Part shown: positions 59,456 to 64,000 of the stretch, in pieces | How the letters are laid out: every line of letters starts with the position of its first letter | How positions within the stretch are numbered: the first letter of the stretch is position 1 | Source: Prevotella sp. | GTDB taxonomy: Bacteria > Bacteroidota > Bacteroidia > Bacteroidales > Bacteroidaceae | Length of the DNA stretch: 64,000 bases | Reading direction: 5' to 3' | NCBI GenBank assembly: GCA_015060485.1 | Contig: SUYI01000015.1 | Coordinates: 1 to 64,000 of the forward strand | The notes under the pieces: generated by a model | The model's database searches: none | Told to the model about the DNA's origin: nothing | Seen by the model: the letters and a program-made list of their open reading frames with translations, nothing else | Program-made: the position numbers and the translations under genes

Positions 59456-61369
59456 ATGGAAAGAATAGCAATAATAAATACTATCGGATCGCAGTATGTA
59501 ACTTCAAATACTGAAGAAGGAGAATACAATTACATAAATGCTGCAGGTTCAAGAAAAAAATTAGAAAAATTATTAGGTCATCATGCAGAACATGTAAAAC
59601 TTGACATTCGTTTTGAATTTGACGATGTAATAGTTTTAATAGAGACAAAGAAATACTTTGTCGAAGATGACGAGAAACAATTAGCAGCATATCTTGAGGA
59701 AGAAAAGGCCGTTAACAATACTTCAAAAATAATTTGCATCTTAGCAAACATTGATGACGACAAAATTAAGGTCTGGAATTGTTTCATGGACAAAGATCAC
59801 CTGCTTGAAAATGAAACTATTATCAAAGAAATGTCCTATTATGCAAAGCTATTTGATATAAGCAAACAAAATAATAGAGAGAAAGTTCTGAAGAATACAT
59901 ATGATTTGAATGAATTACTTCATAAGAAAGATATTGATGAAGCTAACCGAAGTCAATTCGTTGGAACAAGTTTGTTATACATAAAAGATTTAGTTGGTAG
60001 GTTTAATGCAAAAGCTATCGATGAAGAGCTAATCAATCAGATAAAAAAACATTGGGGTCGAATGACAACGGAATCGATTATCGGCGACATAAAATCAACA
60101 CTCAACCAAAAACTAGATGGCTCTGAAGAAAAGGAGATTAAAATTAAATTGTTACAATCTAGTGTTTTAGAGAATCAAAAGGTAAGAAATTTAACATTAA
60201 AAGATTGGCAAGAAATATTATTGGTTATTCTAAAAAACATATACAAATATATTAATGTAGACAGTTCTGAAGGCCAAGACATACTTAATCTCTTTTTTAT
60301 TGCTTTCAACAAATATACAGGTAAAGCAGATAAGAACCAAGCATATACGCCAGACCATATTACGGATTTTATGGCAAAACTAACAGATGTGGATAGATCA
60401 ACAATCGTGTTAGACCCCACTTGTGGTAGTGGCTCTTTTTTGGTACAGGCATTAGTTAAAGCTATTTCAGATTGCTATAAAGATACAACTGAGAAAGAAG
60501 CCGAAGAATTAATAGAGACAGTAAAGAAGGAACACATATTCGGTATTGAATGTGAAGAAAAAGCATATGGTCTTTCTACGACTAACATGCTTATTCATGG
60601 TGATGGAAATTCAAATATTACTTTCAAAAGCTGTTTTGATTCACAGGATTTTATCATAAAAGCTGCTCCCGATATTATACTTATGAATCCACCATATAAT
60701 GCAAAACCTAAAAATATCCCCAAAAAATATAAGGTAGGATGGAGTAAGGACAAGAAAGAGGATCCAACAAAGGGATTAGTGTTTATCCATTTTTTGTCAG
60801 ATGTTGTAAAAGAAATGAATAAGCAAAGAGAAAAGAAAGGCTTGACAAAAAAATACCCCAAACTAGCTGTTTTACTTCCTGTCTCTGCAGCCATTGGGTC
60901 CAAAGAGATAATTACGAAAGAAAAAAAGACTATGCTTTCAGAAAACACTCTCGAAGCTGTTTTTACTTTGCCCGATGAAATATTCTATCCAGGTGCGTCT
61001 GCTTGTGCATGTTGTATGCTATTTACATTAGGGAAAAAACATACGGAAAACAAAAAAACTTTTTTTGGATTCTGTAAAGACGATGGTTTTAAAAAGAAAA
61101 AAAACTTGGGTAGGGTTGAACAGTTTGACGTAGAAAACAAAAGTAAGTGGAAAACCATAGAGGAAAAATGGTTAACTGCTTTTGAAAACAAAACAGTTGA
61201 AGATGGTTTCTCGGCAATGGTGCATGTTAATGGAGATGACGAATGGCTTTGTGAAGCTTATATGAAAACTGATTTTACAACACTCTGTAAAGAAGATTTT
61301 CAGAGTACAATTAATAGTTATTTGGCTTATTTGGTAAAAGAAGGTAAAATCTATGAAGGCATCAAATAA
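59456..61369 (+). CDS. Nuclease-methylase fusion subunit of a BcgI-like restriction-modification system
   Basis: 637 residues. N-terminal part: Asp50 in KLDIRFEFDD and Glu63-Thr-Lys65 in VLIETKK form a D-X12-E-X-K (PD-(D/E)XK) nuclease site. Central part: N6-adenine methylase of the HsdM class with YTPDHITDFM, motif I DPTCGSGSFL (Asp320) and motif IV NPPY (411-414). BcgI subunit A has the same fusion and, as I recall, the same length, so a type IIB-like or type IIG-like enzyme is likely. It overlaps the specificity gene by 17 bases. AT-rich, in keeping with transfer. Confidence 0.85.
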   Translation: MERIAIINTIGSQYVTSNTEEGEYNYINAAGSRKKLEKLLGHHAEHVKLDIRFEFDDVIVLIETKKYFVEDDEKQLAAYLEEEKAVNNTSKIICILANIDDDKIKVWNCFMDKDHLLENETIIKEMSYYAKLFDISKQNNREKVLKNTYDLNELLHKKDIDEANRSQFVGTSLLYIKDLVGRFNAKAIDEELINQIKKHWGRMTTESIIGDIKSTLNQKLDGSEEKEIKIKLLQSSVLENQKVRNLTLKDWQEILLVILKNIYKYINVDSSEGQDILNLFFIAFNKYTGKADKNQAYTPDHITDFMAKLTDVDRSTIVLDPTCGSGSFLVQALVKAISDCYKDTTEKEAEELIETVKKEHIFGIECEEKAYGLSTTNMLIHGDGNSNITFKSCFDSQDFIIKAAPDIILMNPPYNAKPKNIPKKYKVGWSKDKKEDPTKGLVFIHFLSDVVKEMNKQREKKGLTKKYPKLAVLLPVSAAIGSKEIITKEKKTMLSENTLEAVFTLPDEIFYPGASACACCMLFTLGKKHTENKKTFFGFCKDDGFKKKKNLGRVEQFDVENKSKWKTIEEKWLTAFENKTVEDGFSAMVHVNGDDEWLCEAYMKTDFTTLCKEDFQSTINSYLAYLVKEGKIYEGIK

Positions 61370-62477
61370 AGTCTATAAACTATTTGTCGTGGATAACATC
61401 TTTGATTATACCAGTGGTACCGGAATAACCAAAGAAGAAATTGAGAATAATCCAGGCAGTTTAAATGCTGTTCAAAGTGGTGAAGGGAATAACGGCATAT
61501 TGGGTAAGATTAGTTTGGAATATGTTAAAACTAAGAATTATAAATATACAGAAAAGGCATGTTTAACAGTAGCAAGAACTGGTTCGTCTGGATTTGTGTC
61601 ATTCCAACCAGAAGGATGTGTTGTAGGTGACTCTGCTAAATATCTGTTATTACCAGAAGACATTGCTTCGACAAACATATACCTGTACCTTCAAACAATT
61701 TTGACAAAGAATAGGTTTAAATATGCTTATGGCAGAAAAGTAACGGAAGAAAATTATTTTTCCGATTTTATAAGTCTGCCTATAAAAACGAATAAGTCTG
61801 GAGAACCTGTTGTTGATGAGACCAATCGTTTTTCTGACAAGGGATTTATCCCTGATTGGTCATATATGGATAGATATATTTCTAAATTACATCACAAGCC
61901 AATAACTACTATCAATGTTGATAATAATATAGATGTAAATCTGGATACTTGGAAACAATTCAGATTGGGTAATCTGATAGAAGAACCATACAAGGCTCAC
62001 GCTTATACAAAAGAGGACCTAGATCGCGTAACTGATGACACGAGCGAAACTATTCCATATATCACTAGAACAGCAGAAAACAATGGCTGTGAGTTTAGGA
62101 CCTCAGTTGAAGGTCTTGATTACATCGAAGAAGGGAATGCAATTAGTATCGGTGATACAACTGCAACATTCTTTTACCAAAGTGAAAGATTTATTGCCGG
62201 TGACCATATGGTTATTATAAGAGCTGATTGGCTTAATAAGTGGACTGCATTGTTTATATTAAGTGTTTTAGAAAAAGAAAGATATAAATACTCTTATGGA
62301 AGAGCATTTGTAAAAGAAAAGATAGAAAATACAATATTAATTTTACCTGTTCTTAGCAATAGCGACGGTACGCCTCAAATAGACGAAACATGTGAATATT
62401 CTTCAGAAGGTTTCATTCCTGATTGGTCTTTCATGGAAGAATTTATTAAGAGTTTACCTTATGGTGATAGGATTTAG
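61353..62477 (+). CDS. Specificity (S) subunit of the restriction-modification system
   Basis: 374 residues built of two similar halves, the hallmark of S subunits with two target-recognition domains. The halves end in matching sequences: RFKYAYGRKV / RYKYSYGRAF and FIPDWSYMDRYI (about 168) / FIPDWSFMEEFI (about 353). It directs the partner nuclease-methylase to a bipartite DNA site. Overlap with the preceding stop indicates translational coupling. Length is close to the BcgI B subunit (about 340) rather than type I HsdS. Confidence 0.85.
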   Translation: MKASNKVYKLFVVDNIFDYTSGTGITKEEIENNPGSLNAVQSGEGNNGILGKISLEYVKTKNYKYTEKACLTVARTGSSGFVSFQPEGCVVGDSAKYLLLPEDIASTNIYLYLQTILTKNRFKYAYGRKVTEENYFSDFISLPIKTNKSGEPVVDETNRFSDKGFIPDWSYMDRYISKLHHKPITTINVDNNIDVNLDTWKQFRLGNLIEEPYKAHAYTKEDLDRVTDDTSETIPYITRTAENNGCEFRTSVEGLDYIEEGNAISIGDTTATFFYQSERFIAGDHMVIIRADWLNKWTALFILSVLEKERYKYSYGRAFVKEKIENTILILPVLSNSDGTPQIDETCEYSSEGFIPDWSFMEEFIKSLPYGDRI

Positions 62478-62543
62478 AATACAGAAGCTCCTAATGTGTA
62501 AAACGAAATAACGAACTGAAAACGGAATAGAATGATGAAGGAA

Positions 62544-62945
62544 CTAACGCTCCACCCAGTTCTCTATTTCCAGACCCTCGATACGGCCGAGATGCTGAAC
62601 GTTGTCAGTCACCATTGTGAGACCGGCAACCTTAGCGGCACAACCAATGAAGAGGTCATAATCCTCTATAGGGGTGCCCAGACTTTGGAGCCTGACCTTC
62701 TCCTGACAGAAAGCATCAATCGTGTCAGCAAAAGGAACCACTTTCACCTTGCTGAGGAAATCGTTTACAATGCGGAGGTTTTCGTCCTTCTTTTCACTCT
62801 TGTATGCTCCGAAACGCAATTCCATTACCGTTACGTCGGTAACATAGCATTGTTGAGGGTTGATACTTTCAAGCCGATCGTTGATACCATGCTTATCGCG
62901 CATGGCAAAAATACAAATGTTAGTGTCAAGAAGATATTCCTTCAT
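62544..62945 (-). CDS. PIN-domain toxin (VapC-like)
   Basis: 133 residues with PIN-domain acidic residues: Asp7 in YLLDTNICIF, Glu in VTVMELRFGA, Asp in EDYDLFIGCAA and Asp in MVTDNVQHL. VapC toxins are metal-dependent RNases that cut tRNA or rRNA when the antitoxin is lost. The start codon overlaps the stop of the upstream antitoxin gene (ATGA), typical of such pairs. Confidence 0.88.
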   Translation of the reverse strand: MKEYLLDTNICIFAMRDKHGINDRLESINPQQCYVTDVTVMELRFGAYKSEKKDENLRIVNDFLSKVKVVPFADTIDAFCQEKVRLQSLGTPIEDYDLFIGCAAKVAGLTMVTDNVQHLGRIEGLEIENWVER

Positions 62946-63202
62946 AACACAACTTCCTTTATGTTCGCATTTCTTGAAGCACGTATGTCTTCAATAATTT
63001 CTTCGGCGGACCTTTCGTCTTGCCATTTTCCAGCAAAACTCTTTGTCCACCCTTTTTCATCTGAGGTCTCAGATACAGAACGGGCAACTGAACTGCTTAA
63101 CAGCGTAATCAGTTCAAGTTTTACGCTGTCGCTGAGGTCTTTTAGTTCTGACCAGTATTTTGCACTGACTGATGACGTCGGTGAAATATTCACGGTATTC
63201 AT
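62942..63202 (-). CDS. Antitoxin of the VapC-like pair
   Basis: 86 residues (MNTVNISPTSSVSAKYWSEL ... KSFAGKWQDERSAEEIIEDIRASRNANIKEVVL). The C-terminal W-x-D-x-R-S-A-E-E-I-I-x-D-I-R pattern is common in Bacteroidetes antitoxins next to PIN toxins and likely wraps the toxin. First gene of the two-gene unit with promoter at 63231-63238. The DNA-binding fold is not clear by eye. Confidence 0.82.
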   Translation of the reverse strand: MNTVNISPTSSVSAKYWSELKDLSDSVKLELITLLSSSVARSVSETSDEKGWTKSFAGKWQDERSAEEIIEDIRASRNANIKEVVL

Positions 63203-63230
63203 AATGTATATGTTTTTTTATTTCTCGCTG

Positions 63231-63238
63231 CAAAAATA
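63231..63238 (-). promoter_or_regulatory. -7 box of toxin-antitoxin unit
   Basis: TATTTTTG on the minus strand, 29 bases before the ATG at 63202. Confidence 0.55.
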
Positions 63239-63338
63239 AGGATAAAAACTGAAACCGCAAAATAAAACAGGAAAAAACAATGAAGAAACATAAGATTTGG
63301 AGCATTTGGGCGCTCACGGCAACATAAATAGAGAAATT

Positions 63339-63370
63339 TTTGGTGCATTGGGAGAAAATCCTTAAATTTG
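63339..63370 (+). promoter_or_regulatory. Canonical Bacteroidetes promoter for structured RNA
   Basis: TTTG (63339-63342), 20 bases, TAAATTTG (63363-63370). Predicted transcript start is about 63377. Confidence 0.75.
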
Positions 63371-63416
63371 CACCCAGTAAGATTAACATCGCGGGTAGGA
63401 AGAGCCAAAGTTTTCG

Positions 63417-63540
63417 AGCCTACGAAGTCTGGTAAACTCAACAATCTCGATACGAAGGCTACCGCTCACCTCCTGATAAAAGGACGTGGGCATTGGTAGT
63501 ATTCGGCATATCGAGAGGGTTTACCAGACTCCTGTAGGCT
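63417..63540 (+). ncRNA. Long single-hairpin RNA of unknown class
   Basis: About 124 bases fold into one continuous hairpin. Pairs seen: 63417-63423 with 63534-63540 (7), 63426-63437 with 63519-63530 (12, perfect), 63445-63452 with 63509-63516 (8, perfect), 63453-63456 with 63502-63505, 63459-63463 with 63495-63499 (5), 63464-63469 with 63486-63491 (6, one wobble) and 63471-63474 with 63481-63484, closing a GATAAA loop. It starts about 40 bases after a canonical promoter and ends 66 bases before an ORF. No match to tmRNA, SRP, RNase P or 6S layout that I know. Confidence 0.65.
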
Positions 63541-63606
63541 GTCGTTATTATTGATGTACCACGTCTCTTTTCAAAATAATAATAAAAGACTTATAATAAT
63601 ATAATT

Positions 63607-64000
63607 ATGGCAACATATGCTATTTATACTTATCAATTTGAGCGTATAATACGTTCTGCTTATAAGCAATTAGAGTTAGAAGGTTTCCCTTCACCAGGTT
63701 GTACTGATGAAGAATGGGCAAAGAGACTAGAAACATTCAGAGTTTTTTTTAAGAAAGATCTCCCCTTAAACGAAAGAACATTTGAAACAGGTAAATCAAG
63801 ATACGTTTATGATACCATATTTATAGAGGGGGATATTGTCATTATGAAATTTGGTCGTTTGTCGAGGAAAAATGTTTCGGATGCACATCTGAATGACCAT
63901 AAGATAGAAGACTATCCTTGGTGTTATGTTATCTGGGATAATCGCGACGGAATCCAACGTTTACTTATTGAACAAAAAACAAGCGCATGGAAGAATTCAA
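63607..64000 (+). CDS. Unrecognised protein, cut by the window end
   Basis: An open frame from ATG at 63607 to the window edge gives at least 131 residues (MATYAIYTYQFERIIRSAYK ... WCYVIWDNRDGIQRLLIEQ KTSAWKNS). There is no signal peptide. The end looks like a beta-strand plus I-W-D-N-R-D-G-I-Q-R-L-L-I-E pattern. I do not recognise the family. It follows the hairpin RNA on the same strand and probably shares its promoter. Its position beside restriction-modification and toxin-antitoxin genes suggests a defence or mobile-element role, which is inference. Confidence 0.75.
   Translation, partial: MATYAIYTYQFERIIRSAYKQLELEGFPSPGCTDEEWAKRLETFRVFFKKDLPLNERTFETGKSRYVYDTIFIEGDIVIMKFGRLSRKNVSDAHLNDHKIEDYPWCYVIWDNRDGIQRLLIEQKTSAWKNS

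Noticed and set aside
59456..62477. Ordinary type I restriction-modification (HsdM-HsdS)
   Set aside because: The methylase subunit carries its own PD-(D/E)XK site at the N-terminus and no HsdR-type helicase gene is present in the window.
62532..63239. A 235-codon plus-strand ORF over the toxin-antitoxin pair
   Set aside because: The minus strand holds a typical overlapping antitoxin-PIN toxin unit with a promoter; the plus frame is a shadow.
63406..63546. 6S RNA or tmRNA as identity of the hairpin RNA
   Set aside because: The fold lacks the large central bubble of 6S, and there is no tag peptide reading frame or tRNA-like CCA end of tmRNA.
63377..64000. Retron (msr-msd RNA plus reverse transcriptase)
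   Set aside because: The visible 131 residues of the following gene show no reverse-transcriptase motif, so there is no support within the window, though the gene is incomplete.

Overview
The window looks like a chromosome segment from a member of the Bacteroidales, most likely a Prevotella/Segatella-type organism. The evidence is two SusC/SusD pairs, a GldH lipoprotein, a TamL-TamB pair, a GT117/DUF2723 protein, an HU plus 'smalltalk' unit, and many Bacteroidetes-type promoters (TTTG, about 20 bases, then TAnnTTTG). The species call is inference. The left 54 kb is moderately GC-rich; about 54.7-64 kb is clearly AT-rich and accessory in character.

Layout. 0-0.3 kb: tail of an N-acetylmuramoyl-L-alanine amidase with two terminator hairpins. 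0.3-23 kb: a pectin (rhamnogalacturonan I) use region. It has a secreted protein, two tandem SusC/SusD pairs in one operon read leftward, a two-domain CE12-type acetylesterase, a PL26-type exo-rhamnogalacturonan lyase, and a divergent L-rhamnose operon: rhamnulokinase, an isomerase of the fucose/arabinose type, an MFS sugar transporter and rhamnulose-1-phosphate aldolase. The genes fit one route: bind and import oligosaccharide, deacetylate, cut, then catabolise rhamnose.

23-32 kb: polysaccharide deacetylase, DUF2723 glycosyltransferase, GH3 glycosidase, a repeat-rich spacer and a FadL-type porin. 32-38.4 kb: a PurH reduced to its IMP cyclohydrolase half, followed by the rod-shape operon mreB-mreC-mreD-mrdA-rodA. 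38.4-41.2 kb: gldH, a RicT-like PSP1 protein and holB read leftward. 41.2-44.2 kb: XylE-like transporter, single-domain response regulator and aroB. 44.3-51.9 kb: TamL-type Omp85 lipoprotein, TamB and an RluA-family pseudouridine synthase. 52-53.6 kb: lipoprotein, smalltalk protein and HU-family protein, then a 0.75-kb spacer full of inverted repeats.

54.3-64 kb: a likely horizontally acquired island. It holds a run of secreted/membrane proteins of unknown function, a spacer with duplicated covarying hairpins, a GIY-YIG nuclease, a two-gene restriction-modification system shaped like BcgI (nuclease-methylase fusion plus specificity subunit), a VapBC-like toxin-antitoxin pair, and at the right edge a strongly structured RNA from a canonical promoter leading into an unrecognised gene cut by the window end.

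Two signals stand out. First, at least sixteen short tandem arrays of 7- or 8-base units sit at gene junctions, often directly before start codons, and some run in frame inside genes. Second, the hairpin RNA plus unknown gene at 63.4-64 kb lies in a defence-like neighbourhood and could be an RNA-protein system that is only partly captured here.
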